Assembly: GCF_002272135.1 (NCBI RefSeq)
Contig: NZ_NPBF01000004.1
Span: 229,788-293,787, forward strand
Direction: 5' to 3'
DNA from: Virgibacillus sp. 7505
Lineage (GTDB): Bacteria; Bacillota; Bacilli; Bacillales; Amphibacillaceae
Length of the DNA stretch: 64,000 nucleotides
Position 1 is the stretch's first letter. Each line of letters begins with the position of its first letter. Below, piece after piece: positions 52,720 through 60,636 of this stretch. The notes below the pieces were generated by a model. It saw nothing but the letters and a program-made list of their open reading frames with translations. It did no database searches and was not told the DNA's origin. The position numbers were made by a program, and so were the translations under genes.

Positions 52720-52748
52720 ACTTTACCTTCCAAACTAGTTATTGTCAA
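52720..52748 (-). promoter_or_regulatory. Promoter of the met operon
   Basis: Minus strand TTGACA (52748-52743), 17-bp spacer, TAAAGT (52725-52720), about 25 bp before the riboswitch. A second -10-like TATAAT lies at 52696-52691. The 430 bp from here to the tnrA terminator (52749-53112) hold no gene I can support; one 50-codon plus-strand frame is listed among rejected items. Confidence 0.65.
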
Positions 52749-53112
52749 TATAATTTTAAAATTTATAGAAAAATCAATCTGATTTTTTGTATTATGATTG
52801 CTGGAGAGTATGCAGGCATTCAACCCAGTCTAATAATACGAGAATATGACTGCATATCTTTAAAACAAACGATTGATCAAGCTGCAATTGCCGACAGAAG
52901 TCTTCATTTATTCTTTGTGAATCACTTTGATAATGCTGTCTGCTAAGTGATTTATGACGAATTCGGCAGATTACCTTTTAGTTGTATATACGTTTTGAAT
53001 ACTTTACTTCACGTATCCTATTTTTCATTAAAATCATTTAAACTGGCTAGATAACAGCATGTCAGAAAGTTATCCAGTGATTTATAGAGTAAACTTTTTT
53101 GACAAAATAAAA

Positions 53113-53135
53113 AGCCGGATGATAACCATCCGGCT
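53113..53135 (-). terminator. Intrinsic terminator of tnrA
   Basis: Minus strand AGCCGGATG and CATCCGGCT pair around GTTAT, followed by TTTTATTTTG. Confidence 0.88.
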
Positions 53136-53177
53136 CTCCTGTGTACTAGGCCTCCCAACACATACGTACACACACAC

Positions 53178-53504
53178 TTACTCTCTCTGTATACCAAAGC
53201 GGGCGTTGATCTGTCCACGCAGCATTTGCTGGCGGCTTTCTCGTTCCGCTTCTTTTCTCTTGTCTCTCAGCATCTGCTGACGAATTTCGAAGGTTTGCAC
53301 ACCCTCTTCCCTTTTGTTGGCGATCTCGATCAATTGCTCTACATCCGAAAAAGAGTACTTGCGATTTCCCTTCGCTGAACGTTCAGGAAAAATGAGCTTG
53401 CGTTCCTCGTAATAACGAATTTTGCGTTCAGTCAGACCAGTCAGCTCGCTCACAATACCTATTGTGATTACTTTCCTGTTCTTGTAAGAAGGCTCGTTAC
53501 TCAT
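53178..53504 (-). CDS. tnrA: Nitrogen global regulator TnrA (MerR family)
   Basis: A 108-residue MerR-type protein: ITIGIVSELTGLTERKIRYYEERKLIFPERS is the winged HTH, and KREEGVQTFEIRQQML starts the dimer helix. The C-terminus RGQINARFG matches the TnrA tail that docks on feedback-inhibited glutamine synthetase, which distinguishes TnrA from GlnR. TnrA activates nitrogen-scavenging genes under nitrogen limitation. glnA/glnR are not in the window. A TnrA box at -49 from its own promoter indicates autoactivation. Confidence 0.93.
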   Translation of the reverse strand: MSNEPSYKNRKVITIGIVSELTGLTERKIRYYEERKLIFPERSAKGNRKYSFSDVEQLIEIANKREEGVQTFEIRQQMLRDKRKEAERESRQQMLRGQINARFGIQRE

Positions 53505-53538
53505 CTGTTCACCTCATCACCATGTGCTGTTACTCCAC

Positions 53539-53544
53539 ATTATA
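53539..53544 (-). promoter_or_regulatory. -10 box of tnrA
   Basis: Minus strand TATAAT, with no good -35 at 17 bp (a weak AGGATG-like region), as expected for an activator-dependent promoter. Confidence 0.6.
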
Positions 53545-53572
53545 CCGTATTTATCCATTCATCCTAGTGTTG

Positions 53573-53589
53573 TGTGAGGAAACCTGACA
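53573..53589. promoter_or_regulatory. TnrA/GlnR box in the tnrA promoter
   Basis: TGTGAGGAAACCTGACA matches TGTNAN7TNACA at every fixed position. Its centre is about 49 bp from the tnrA transcription start predicted from the -10, the spacing typical of TnrA activation. Confidence 0.8.
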
Positions 53590-53701
53590 AACAACAAAAT
53601 AGTTCGTCAGCATCGTTAACATGTTTGATGCAAAATTATTCGGCTATAAGTATACTGAGTGTAACAGTAAAAAGGGAACATCAGAAAGGAGCGTCAAGCA
53701 C

Positions 53702-53842
53702 GTGGCACATGATCAGGAAGCCCTTGATTTAGCCAAACAAATCGTAGAACTCGACCTGAAGCGTGACGAGTGCTGGGAGGACCTTGCTGCACTTGCAGGA
53801 GACAGAGCATTCGAACTGCTTCGACTCGTTCAGAATAGATAA
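53702..53842 (+). CDS. Small acidic helical protein, 46 residues, unknown function
   Basis: Start GTG 53702, with AAAGGAG 10 nt upstream; a longer frame to 53621 lacks a ribosome binding site. The sequence (ALDLAKQIVELDLKRDECWE, DLAALAGDRAFELLRLVQ) predicts one or two helices and no membrane segment. No family recognised. It is divergent from tnrA, shares the region with the TnrA box, and ends in a strong terminator, so it could respond to nitrogen status; that is inference. Confidence 0.65.
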   Translation: MAHDQEALDLAKQIVELDLKRDECWEDLAALAGDRAFELLRLVQNR

Positions 53843-53845
53843 TAT

Positions 53846-53878
53846 AAAAAAGGAGACCTGTAAAAGGTCTCCTTTTTT
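53846..53878. terminator. Bidirectional intrinsic terminator
   Basis: AAAAAAGGAGACC pairs with GGTCTCCTTTTTT around a 7-nt loop between the 46-residue ORF and the convergent phosphodiesterase. Confidence 0.88.
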
Positions 53879-54689
53879 ATTTCACATAATTCGGGTAGTC
53901 TGTAATGATTCCGTCAACACCAGCTCGGATTAAAGGCTGGACTTCACCAGGTGCCCGTACTGTCCATGGCATAATTCGCATTCCACGTGTATGGATTCTG
54001 CCAACTAATGTATCATCCTGTGTGACGTTTGTAAAATGTGTATTTACATAGTTTGCATACGTAGATATTTTATCAAGTTTACGATTTGTGAGGTCAGCAC
54101 TTCTTGACGTCAATACACCAAGCGGTACATGCGGCAACAGCTGGGAAAGATACGCAATTGATCCAAAATTGAAGGATTGCAGAATCACTTCCTCATAAAG
54201 AACATTAGCCAAATCATTTTTTTCCAGCAGCTCAGCTGCCGCTTCCTCTATACCATCATAAAGCTCTGGCGATTTTAATTCGATCAGGAACTTTGTTTTT
54301 CCTTTATACTTTCTTATTACATCCTCTAACAACGGGATTCGCTGACCTTCATACACCGAATCATATCCAGCACCTACGTCATAAGACTGTAAGGCGGCAA
54401 ACGTAAGGTCCTTCACGTACACGGCCTCTTCAGGGGCATCGACAGCTGTGCGATTTATAGATGTATCATGAATGACAACAAGCTGACCATCCTTGGACAT
54501 TTGTACATCCAGTTCGATGAAATCGGCTTGCATCTCTACAGCCAGATCAAAAGCAGCGATTGTATTTTCAGGTGCAAATCCGGAAGCGCCGCGATGAGCG
54601 ATGACAGGCAGGATTCCAATTTGCATGTACTGACTATCAAGCGACCTTGTAGTTACGGACTCATACGATGGATTAATCTGATTCATCAT
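53877..54689 (-). CDS. Glycerophosphodiester phosphodiesterase (GDPD)
   Basis: A 270-residue cytoplasmic enzyme with the GDPD signature: IAHRGASGFAPENTIAAF near 32-49, DFIELDVQMSKDGQLVVIHD near 57 (metal Glu/Asp and catalytic His) and KFLIELKSPE near 138. It hydrolyses glycerophosphodiesters to glycerol-3-phosphate and an alcohol. No signal peptide, so it acts inside. ATG 54689 is preferred because GGAG is 9 nt upstream; an ATG at 54698 is too close. The ugp-type glycerol-phosphate importer operon lies 700 bp away, which suggests a common role in phosphodiester use. Confidence 0.9.
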   Translation of the reverse strand: MMNQINPSYESVTTRSLDSQYMQIGILPVIAHRGASGFAPENTIAAFDLAVEMQADFIELDVQMSKDGQLVVIHDTSINRTAVDAPEEAVYVKDLTFAALQSYDVGAGYDSVYEGQRIPLLEDVIRKYKGKTKFLIELKSPELYDGIEEAAAELLEKNDLANVLYEEVILQSFNFGSIAYLSQLLPHVPLGVLTSRSADLTNRKLDKISTYANYVNTHFTNVTQDDTLVGRIHTRGMRIMPWTVRAPGEVQPLIRAGVDGIITDYPNYVK

Positions 54690-54876
54690 TCGGATCATCT
54701 CCCTGTAGTTATCTGGATTGTAATCTTTGTTCTATGCAGAGTACATGAATTTGACGGTGATCTTGGTTATCTTCTTGACTTTAATATAGCTACTTTTTAT
54801 TAAGCAGATGTTGAGCTGCTGTGTAGAATGATGCAGCTTATCTTAAGAACGTGTAAACATGCCACAAAGCTTAAAT

Positions 54877-54901
54877 GTTTGTAATCTTGTAAGATGGGGA
54901 A
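54877..54901 (+). promoter_or_regulatory. Candidate sigma-B promoter
   Basis: GTTTGT (54877-54882), 13-bp spacer and GGGGAA (54896-54901), matching GTTTAA-N12-14-GGGWAW except two -35 bases; 50 bp before the membrane protein gene. Confidence 0.65.
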
Positions 54902-54951
54902 TGCTATTATCACAACACATTAAATCACATCATTGTTTGGAGGTAGGTATT

Positions 54952-55203
54952 ATGAGTTTCATCTTATATCTAATTGTTGGTGGTATTATCGGCTGGCTGG
55001 CAGGCTTGATCCTTGGACGTGACGTTCCAGGTGGTATCATTGGTAATATCATTGCAGGTATTATCGGGGCATGGCTTGGCGGACTTATCTTCGGAGACTT
55101 CGGTCCTGACCTCGCAGGTATAGCAATCATCCCTGCTTTGATCGGTGCCATTATCTTCGTCTTTGTAATTAGCCTAATTCTACGCAAAATGCGCAGAAAG
55201 TAA
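54952..55203 (+). CDS. GlsB/YeaQ/YmgE family stress membrane protein
   Basis: An 83-residue protein with three Gly-rich hydrophobic segments (ILYLIVGGIIGWLAGLIL, GGIIGNIIAGIIGAWLGGLIF, IIPALIGAIIFVFVISLIL) and a basic tail. The family includes transglycosylase-associated proteins; the B. subtilis relative YwzA is sigma-B controlled, to my recollection. Function unknown. ATG 54952 has GGAGGTAGG upstream. Behind a candidate sigma-B promoter and followed by a 20-bp terminator. Confidence 0.88.
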   Translation: MSFILYLIVGGIIGWLAGLILGRDVPGGIIGNIIAGIIGAWLGGLIFGDFGPDLAGIAIIPALIGAIIFVFVISLILRKMRRK

Positions 55204-55209
55204 TAGAAC

Positions 55210-55252
55210 AAAAAAGGACTTGCAGGCAATATTGCCTGCAAGTCCTTTTTTT
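55210..55252 (+). terminator. Intrinsic terminator
   Basis: AAAAAAGGACTTGCAGGCAA pairs with TTGCCTGCAAGTCCTTTTTT around TA, a very long perfect stem ending in T. Confidence 0.92.
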
Positions 55253-55303
55253 GTGCCGGGATTGTATGAGCTTTGTAAAATAAACAGTCATCTCCTTCTT
55301 CTC

Positions 55304-55317
55304 TGTAAACGCTTTTT
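55304..55317. promoter_or_regulatory. cre site upstream of the ugp-type operon
   Basis: TGTAAACGCTTTTT matches the cre consensus TGWAARCGYTWNCW at 13 of 14 positions. Confidence 0.65.
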
Positions 55318-55349
55318 CACCCACTCTTCACGTTAACTCAATTTTCACT
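55316..55349. promoter_or_regulatory. Pho-box-like repeats upstream of the ugp-type operon
   Basis: Two pairs of TT(A/C)AC-type hexamers separated by 5 bp: TTCACC/TTCACG (55316, 55327) and TTAACT/TTCACT (55333, 55344). PhoP of bacilli binds TTHACA-N5-TTHACA repeats just upstream of the -10. A TATAGT (55353-55358) follows directly. Confidence 0.5.
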
Positions 55350-55387
55350 CGATATAGTATAGATGAATTCACAGAAAGGAGCAGATT

Positions 55388-56512
55388 ATGACACATGTAA
55401 CCTTGGCTGGTTTAAAAAAGTCTTACGATGGCAAAAAAAATGTTATTGAGCAAGTGGACCTGCAGCTGGAGCAAGGCGAGTTCTTCGTGCTTGTCGGTCC
55501 TTCAGGTTGTGGGAAAAGCACTATTCTCCGCATGATAGCTGGCCTGGAGCAGATAACGGGCGGGGAATTGTTTGTGAATGGCAAGAAGATGAATGATGCA
55601 CCGCCGAATAAACGGGATTTATCCATGGTCTTTCAGAATTATGCATTGTATCCGCATTTGAATGTGGAACAAAATATCACCTTCGGCTTACATACAAAAA
55701 AAATTTCACGCGAGGAACAAAGACGCCGCACTCTCGAAGCTTCTGACATGCTCGGATTAGCTGATTACTTAAAACGCAAACCACGTGAGCTATCTGGCGG
55801 CCAGAGACAGCGTGTCGCCCTGGCCCGTGCCATTGTGACACAAGCTCCTCTTTGCTTGATGGACGAGCCATTATCAAATCTTGATGCGAAACTGCGGACG
55901 CGGATGCGTTCGGAAATCCGGCAGATACAGCGGAAGCTCGGGATTACGATGGTATATGTTACACATGATCAGACCGAAGCGATGACGATGGCAGACCGAA
56001 TGATGATCCTCCATGAAGGCGAAGCGATGCAAATCGGCAAGCCGCTTGATATCTATAATAACCCTGCCAATACATTCGTAGCATCATTTATCGGATCACC
56101 TGCCATGAATGTAATGGAAGCAGACGTTTCTCCAAACGGTATTGTTCTATCACCAAATTGCAGCTTACCTAACCCAATGAAAGGCAATGTAAAAGCAGCA
56201 AGCAAGAATGTCCAAGTGGGTATACGGCCAGAGCACATCCTATTTGCTGCTCCAGAACAAGCCGATGCTATAGTAGAGATCGTTAATACTGAGATTCTTG
56301 GTACAGAAACGCTCATTACTTTCATTCTGGATGAATCCAATGAGCAGTGGATTGCCCGATGGAACGGACAATGGCAATTCTCTGTCGGAGATCGGATTCC
56401 GATTCGTTTTGATTTGGATGCTATCCATCTCTTCTCAAAAGACAATGGACGGATTCTATGGTCAGCTAGTGATGGACAACCGAAGCAGACAGCCAGAGAG
56501 GTGCTAAGATGA
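55388..56512 (+). CDS. ugpC: Glycerol-phosphate/sugar ABC transporter ATP-binding protein (UgpC-like)
   Basis: A 374-residue ATPase of the MsmX/UgpC/MalK class: Walker [18 protein letters not shown]-loop [16 protein letters not shown], signature [16 protein letters not shown], Walker [34 protein letters not shown], and a C-terminal TOBE/OB domain (VGIRPEHILFA, VNTEILGTETLITFIL). It stands at the head of the permease-permease-binding protein operon, overlapping the first permease by 4 bp. The family cannot by sequence alone be separated from maltose or sugar importers, but the genomic context with GDPD and Pho boxes supports glycerol-phosphate. Confidence 0.85.
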   Translation: MTHVTLAGLKKSYDGKKNVIEQVDLQLEQGEFFVLVGPSGCGKSTILRMIAGLEQITGGELFVNGKKMNDAPPNKRDLSMVFQNYALYPHLNVEQNITFGLHTKKISREEQRRRTLEASDMLGLADYLKRKPRELSGGQRQRVALARAIVTQAPLCLMDEPLSNLDAKLRTRMRSEIRQIQRKLGITMVYVTHDQTEAMTMADRMMILHEGEAMQIGKPLDIYNNPANTFVASFIGSPAMNVMEADVSPNGIVLSPNCSLPNPMKGNVKAASKNVQVGIRPEHILFAAPEQADAIVEIVNTEILGTETLITFILDESNEQWIARWNGQWQFSVGDRIPIRFDLDAIHLFSKDNGRILWSASDGQPKQTAREVLR

Positions 56513-57432
56513 ACGCTTCCCGGGATTCACAGCCTGTTCCACCTCAGGAAAGCGTACCAAAGCGGAATCTATTTTCCTTTCTGGAGGGCTGGCTCTATTT
56601 GCTTCCTTCTATCATTTTGTTCAGCGTGTTCGTTTTCTACCCAATGTTCCGAACCATATACTTGAGTTTCTTTTTAGCTGACCAAATGGGTCCATTCGAA
56701 TTCGTCGGATTGGAAAACTATCAGTATATCCTAAGCTCTGACAGTTTTCAGAGCAGTGTAAAAGCTACCATTCTTTTTGTGCTGTACACAGTACCCGCAG
56801 GCATCCTGCTCGCTCTTTTCCTGGCTTTGCTGACAAATGAAAAGATACAAGGAATCGGCATATTCCGGACATTGTTTTCCTCAACAATGGGGATGAGCGT
56901 TGCAGCATCCAGCGTCATTTGGATGTTCATGTATAATCCTTCAATCGGCATATTCAGCAGGATTGCCGAGTGGCTGGGCTTTCCGGCCGTCCAATGGCTG
57001 CAGGACCCCGACTATGCCTTGCTTGCAGTATCATTATCCACGATTTGGATGAATGCCGGCTTCGCATTTCTGATCATACTTGGAGGATTACAGAACATCG
57101 ATACACACCTATACGAGAATGCAAAAGTGGCGGGAGTAAGCTATCTTTATCAGCTTCGTCGAATTACGCTGCCCATGCTGTCCCCCACTTTATTCTTTAT
57201 CGTGACAGTATCGTTCATCAATGCCTTTCAGACATTCGGACAAATTGACATCCTTACAAAGGGCGGACCGGTAGAATCAACCAATGTAATCGTCTATTCC
57301 ATCTATAAGGATGCCTTCATCAATAATGATGTCGGCTCTGCGAGTGCTCAGGCAGTCATCCTGTTCTTCTGCGTCCTGCTGCTGACAGCACTGCAATTTA
57401 AGCTTGGCGAGAGGAAGGTGCATTATCAGTGA
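56509..57432 (+). CDS. ugpA: ABC transporter permease (UgpA-like)
   Basis: A 307-residue MalF-class permease: WLYLLPSIILFSVFVFYPMFRTIYLSFF near 30, then the coupling EAA loop YENAKVAGVSYLYQLRRITLPMLSP near 204-228, and AFQTFGQIDILTKGGPVESTNVIVYSIYK near 245-273, a motif seen in UgpA and related sugar-phosphate permeases. Overlaps ugpC by 4 bp and ugpE by 4 bp. Confidence 0.86.
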   Translation: MNASRDSQPVPPQESVPKRNLFSFLEGWLYLLPSIILFSVFVFYPMFRTIYLSFFLADQMGPFEFVGLENYQYILSSDSFQSSVKATILFVLYTVPAGILLALFLALLTNEKIQGIGIFRTLFSSTMGMSVAASSVIWMFMYNPSIGIFSRIAEWLGFPAVQWLQDPDYALLAVSLSTIWMNAGFAFLIILGGLQNIDTHLYENAKVAGVSYLYQLRRITLPMLSPTLFFIVTVSFINAFQTFGQIDILTKGGPVESTNVIVYSIYKDAFINNDVGSASAQAVILFFCVLLLTALQFKLGERKVHYQ

Positions 57433-58241
57433 TACTCGCAAAGCGTATCAGTCTTTATGCGGTCCTGATCATCTGTGCCATTATCATGATGTTTCCGATC
57501 TTCTATGCTTTCAGCATCTCGTTCATGGATGGCGGGGAAGTGATGGGCGGCCAGCTTCTCCCTAGCAGTCTATCGCTGGATAATTACGTCGAGGTATTTC
57601 AAAAAGTGCCGCTTCTAACCTACTTGCTCAATAGTTTCGTCACATCAGCCATTGTTATGATTGGCCAGCTGCTAGTCAGCAGTTTAGCCGCCTTCGCTTT
57701 TGTTTTCATGAAATTCAAAGGTAGGGATTTCGTCTTCTTCCTGTTCATTTCTACCATGATGATACCTTGGGAAGCAACGATGGTACCGAACTTCATGACC
57801 ATACAAGGTTTAGGCTGGACAAACAGCTATCTTGGTTTGACAGTTCCGTTCTTTGCTTTGGCATTCGGAACCTTCCTATTGCGCCAGCATTTCAAGACAA
57901 TACCACAGGAACTCTACGAAGCTTCTCGGGTAGCTGGCATTTCCAGATTTCGTTTTTTCTGGAATGTCATCCTGCCTATCAGCCGATCGAGCTTAATCAC
58001 CTTAGGTATTTACAGCTTTCTTACCAATTGGAATATGTATCTTTGGCCGTTGCTAGTAACAAATACGGAATCTGCAAGAACCGTCCAGATCGGGCTTAAA
58101 CAGCTGCAAACACAGGAAATCGCGTCTGACTGGGGTATCGTCATGGCCGGTGTCGTCATCGTCATTCTGCCTACACTGCTGCTGTTGTTCGCCGGACAGA
58201 AAAAACTGCAAAAAGGTCTCACGCAAGGTGCAATCAAATAA
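57429..58241 (+). CDS. ugpE: ABC transporter permease (UgpE-like)
   Basis: A 270-residue MalG-class permease with six helices: ISLYAVLIICAIIMMFPIFYAFSISF near 6, FVFMKFKGRDFVFFLFISTMMIPWEATMVPNF near 90-122 and the EAA loop YEASRVAGISRFRFFWNVILPISRS near 163-187. It begins with GTG overlapping the ugpA stop, a clear sign of translational coupling. Confidence 0.86.
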   Translation: MILAKRISLYAVLIICAIIMMFPIFYAFSISFMDGGEVMGGQLLPSSLSLDNYVEVFQKVPLLTYLLNSFVTSAIVMIGQLLVSSLAAFAFVFMKFKGRDFVFFLFISTMMIPWEATMVPNFMTIQGLGWTNSYLGLTVPFFALAFGTFLLRQHFKTIPQELYEASRVAGISRFRFFWNVILPISRSSLITLGIYSFLTNWNMYLWPLLVTNTESARTVQIGLKQLQTQEIASDWGIVMAGVVIVILPTLLLLFAGQKKLQKGLTQGAIK

Positions 58242-58257
58242 AATCGAAAGAGGTTAT

Positions 58258-59589
58258 ATGATGAAAAGACTATTAGCTGGTTTATCTGTTTTATTTGTAC
58301 TGTTCCTCACTGCTTGTTCCAGTACGGATTCTGCGAGCGGTACGACTGAGGATGGCAAGACTGAAATCATCTTCTGGCATGCCATGGGCGGAGAATTGGA
58401 AGCAAGCGTCAATGAAATCGTAGACGAATATAACAATTCACAGGATAAATATACTGTAAAACCAGTTTATCAAGGTTCCTATGAGGAATCTTTAACAAAA
58501 TTGAATACTGTTGCAGGTACTGCGGATGCTCCAGCAGTTACACAGATTTTTGAAGCAGGTACAAAACAAATGATAGACAGCGGAAACATCCAGCCTGTCC
58601 AAAAATTCATCGATGAAGAAAACTACGATACATCACAATGGGAAGAAAATATCTCCTCCTACTATCAAGTGGATGGAGAGCAGTATTCTATGCCTTTCAA
58701 CTCCTCCACTCCTGTGCTTGTCTATAACAAAGATGCATTCAAGGAAGCTGGACTTGATCCTGAGCAAGCGCCTCGCACCTACAGCGAGCTGAAGGAAGCT
58801 GCAGAAAAGCTGACAATCAAAGAAGGAGATAAAACGTCACAATATGGTCTTTCCATCTTGAATTATGGCTGGTTCTTCGAGGAATTGCTTGCCACACAGG
58901 GCGGAATGTTCGTCGATAAGGAAAATGGTCGCGAAGGCGAAGCGACAAAGGCTTCCTTCAACGATGAAAAAGGTCATAAAGTATTTGAATTGATCAGTGA
59001 TATGTATGAAGCTGGAACCTTCTATAACAGCGGCCAAAATTGGGATGATATGCGGGCATCGTTCCAGACTGGAACGATGGCGATGATGCTGGATAGCTCT
59101 GCAGGCATCAAAGGGCTTGTCGATAATGCTGATTTCGAGGTTGGCGTAGCTTATTTGCCGCATCCGGATGATGTGGATCCGCAAGGGGTCATCATAGGCG
59201 GAGCATCCCTCTGGATGGCTAAGGATATTGCCGAAAACCAACAGCAAGCTGCATGGGACTTCATGAAATACTTATCAACAGCAGAAGTTCAAGCAAAATG
59301 GCATGTGGAATCTGGTTATTTCGCCATTAACCCAGCTGCATATGAAGAAGATATCGTAAAGCAGGAGTGGGAAAAATATCCGCAGTTAAAAGTAACTGTC
59401 GATCAGCTGCACGATACAGTGCCAAGTACAGCAACACAAGGTGCTTTGATTTCCATCTTTCCAGAAGCACGGCAGCAGATTGTAACTGGTATGGAGAGTC
59501 TATACCAAGGTGAAGATCCTAAAACTGCATTGGATAAAGCAGCAGCCGAGGTTGACACTGTCCTTGAAAAAGGCAGTCGCAGCAAATAA
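58258..59589 (+). CDS. ugpB: Glycerol-phosphate/sugar ABC transporter substrate-binding lipoprotein (UgpB-like)
   Basis: A 443-residue family 1 binding lipoprotein: signal MMKRLLAGLSVLFVLFLTA-C (Cys20), FWHAMGGELEASVNEIVDEYN near 45, QYSMPFNSSTPVLVYNKDAFKEAGLDP near 140 and KYLSTAEVQAKWHVESGYFAIN near 345, the last motif typical of UgpB. It binds sn-glycerol-3-phosphate or a glycerophosphodiester in that family. Two adjacent ATGs (58258, 58261) are possible; both are near AGAGG. Last gene of the operon, followed by a strong terminator. Confidence 0.86.
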   Translation: MMKRLLAGLSVLFVLFLTACSSTDSASGTTEDGKTEIIFWHAMGGELEASVNEIVDEYNNSQDKYTVKPVYQGSYEESLTKLNTVAGTADAPAVTQIFEAGTKQMIDSGNIQPVQKFIDEENYDTSQWEENISSYYQVDGEQYSMPFNSSTPVLVYNKDAFKEAGLDPEQAPRTYSELKEAAEKLTIKEGDKTSQYGLSILNYGWFFEELLATQGGMFVDKENGREGEATKASFNDEKGHKVFELISDMYEAGTFYNSGQNWDDMRASFQTGTMAMMLDSSAGIKGLVDNADFEVGVAYLPHPDDVDPQGVIIGGASLWMAKDIAENQQQAAWDFMKYLSTAEVQAKWHVESGYFAINPAAYEEDIVKQEWEKYPQLKVTVDQLHDTVPSTATQGALISIFPEARQQIVTGMESLYQGEDPKTALDKAAAEVDTVLEKGSRSK

Positions 59590-59624
59590 AAAGACGTGAG
59601 AGCATTTTGCTCTCACGTCTTTTT
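59588..59624. terminator. Bidirectional intrinsic terminator
   Basis: A 17-bp stem (AAAAAGACGTGAGAGCA with its complement) and TTT loop, ending ugpB and the opposing small ORF. Confidence 0.92.
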
Positions 59625-59733
59625 AATACGAAGCTCTTCCAGAACGCTTTGCTTTGCGTTTATTGATAATTTTCTTAACGATCGGATAGATAACAGGTCC
59701 ATACTTAATCGCTTTTCGAATAAGGTTTTTCAT
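59623..59733 (-). CDS. Small cationic peptide, 36 residues
   Basis: ATG at 59733 to TAA at 59623-59625, with GGAGGCG 8 nt upstream. The sequence starts MKNLIRKAIKYGPVIYPIVK and ends KKIINKRKAKRSGRASY: strongly basic, with an amphipathic helix and no acidic residue. Its stop codon abuts a strong terminator. I do not recognise a family; the N-terminal KAIKYGPVIYPIVKKI pattern looks conserved-type. It lies 50 bp after the ZIP gene with no terminator between, so it may be that operon's last gene. Confidence 0.7.
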   Translation of the reverse strand: MKNLIRKAIKYGPVIYPIVKKIINKRKAKRSGRASY

Positions 59734-59783
59734 GCTGAAACGCCTCCATTCTTTTGTTTCTATATCCCCTGCAAGAGAGTTAC

Positions 59784-60527
59784 TTAAACATGTGCCAAAG
59801 AAAAGGCGATGAACATCCCTATTGCTGTTACAATCCCTACAGCTGGACCGCCCTCTTCATACGCCTCAGGAGCCATGGTGGATGCGACCATGGCAATAAT
59901 CGCTCCCCCTGCAAATGAATTTAGTATAGCTCTTGTACTAGCGCTCGTATCCTGAAGTAAAACAGCCCCTATTAGTGCACTCAAAGCGGAAATCACGATT
60001 ACGGCTATCCACATGAAAATGATGCGCTTCCGGCTATAGCCGCTGCTTTGCATCCCTGAAGTACTGGAAAGACCTTCTGGAAAGTTACTGATAAAAATGG
60101 ATACGATCAAAGCAGTACTGGCACCACCCCCGCTCGCCAAGCTCAAGCCGATCATGGCTGATTCCGGTATTGCATCCATTACTGTACCTGCGAATATTGC
60201 TAGTCCTGAGCCCTTCTCGTCTTTATGATGTGTCTCGTGCAGTCGGCTGCTTTTACGATTCTTCCCGCCACTGCGGGATATGAGGATATCCAATATAGTA
60301 AAAATAACTGCGCCTCCAAGAAATCCAATCGCTTCTTCCTGCAACCCGCCACTGATTTCATATGCTTCCTCCAAGAGTTCATAGGAGGTAGAACCAATCA
60401 GTGCTCCTGTACCTAGAGCCATAATAAACCCGATAATTCGCTTCTTTACGGGTACGAGCATCAGTACGGCAGCACCAATTAAACTGGCAGACCCTGCGAT
60501 GGCTCCCCATAAAATTGCTTCCCACAT
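59784..60527 (-). CDS. ZIP family metal transporter
   Basis: A 247-residue eight-helix transporter of the GufA-like ZIP branch: GTGALIGSTSYELLEEAYE near 45, a His-rich cytoplasmic loop (RLHETHHKDEKGSG) near 108, GTVMDAIPESAMIGLSL near 125 (metal path) and ISNFPEGLSSTSGM near 155. It imports or exports divalent metal; direction and metal are unknown. ATG 60527 follows AAAGGAAG at better spacing than ATG 60533. Distinct from the ZupT-type protein at 40 kb. Confidence 0.88.
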   Translation of the reverse strand: MWEAILWGAIAGSASLIGAAVLMLVPVKKRIIGFIMALGTGALIGSTSYELLEEAYEISGGLQEEAIGFLGGAVIFTILDILISRSGGKNRKSSRLHETHHKDEKGSGLAIFAGTVMDAIPESAMIGLSLASGGGASTALIVSIFISNFPEGLSSTSGMQSSGYSRKRIIFMWIAVIVISALSALIGAVLLQDTSASTRAILNSFAGGAIIAMVASTMAPEAYEEGGPAVGIVTAIGMFIAFSLAHV

Positions 60528-60610
60528 ATACATCTTCCTTTCCGTGTCTTGTAGAGCCATTGCCAAAATGAGAAGAAATTAAACATGTGTGAAGTGTTCC
60601 TTATAAAGAA

Positions 60611-60636
60611 AAGAAGACCGTCTGGACGGTCTTCTT
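60611..60636 (-). terminator. Intrinsic terminator of the BASS gene
   Basis: AAGAAGACCGTC pairs with its complement over 12 bp with a tight loop, then TTCTTTATAA on the minus strand. Confidence 0.82.

Noticed and set aside
52794..52946. 50-codon plus-strand frame starting MIAGEYAGIQPSLIIREYD in the region upstream of the met promoter
   Set aside because: The first residues recall the N-terminus of GHMP kinases, but there is no ribosome binding site, the rest does not fit that family, and an open frame of 50 codons is not significant in this composition.
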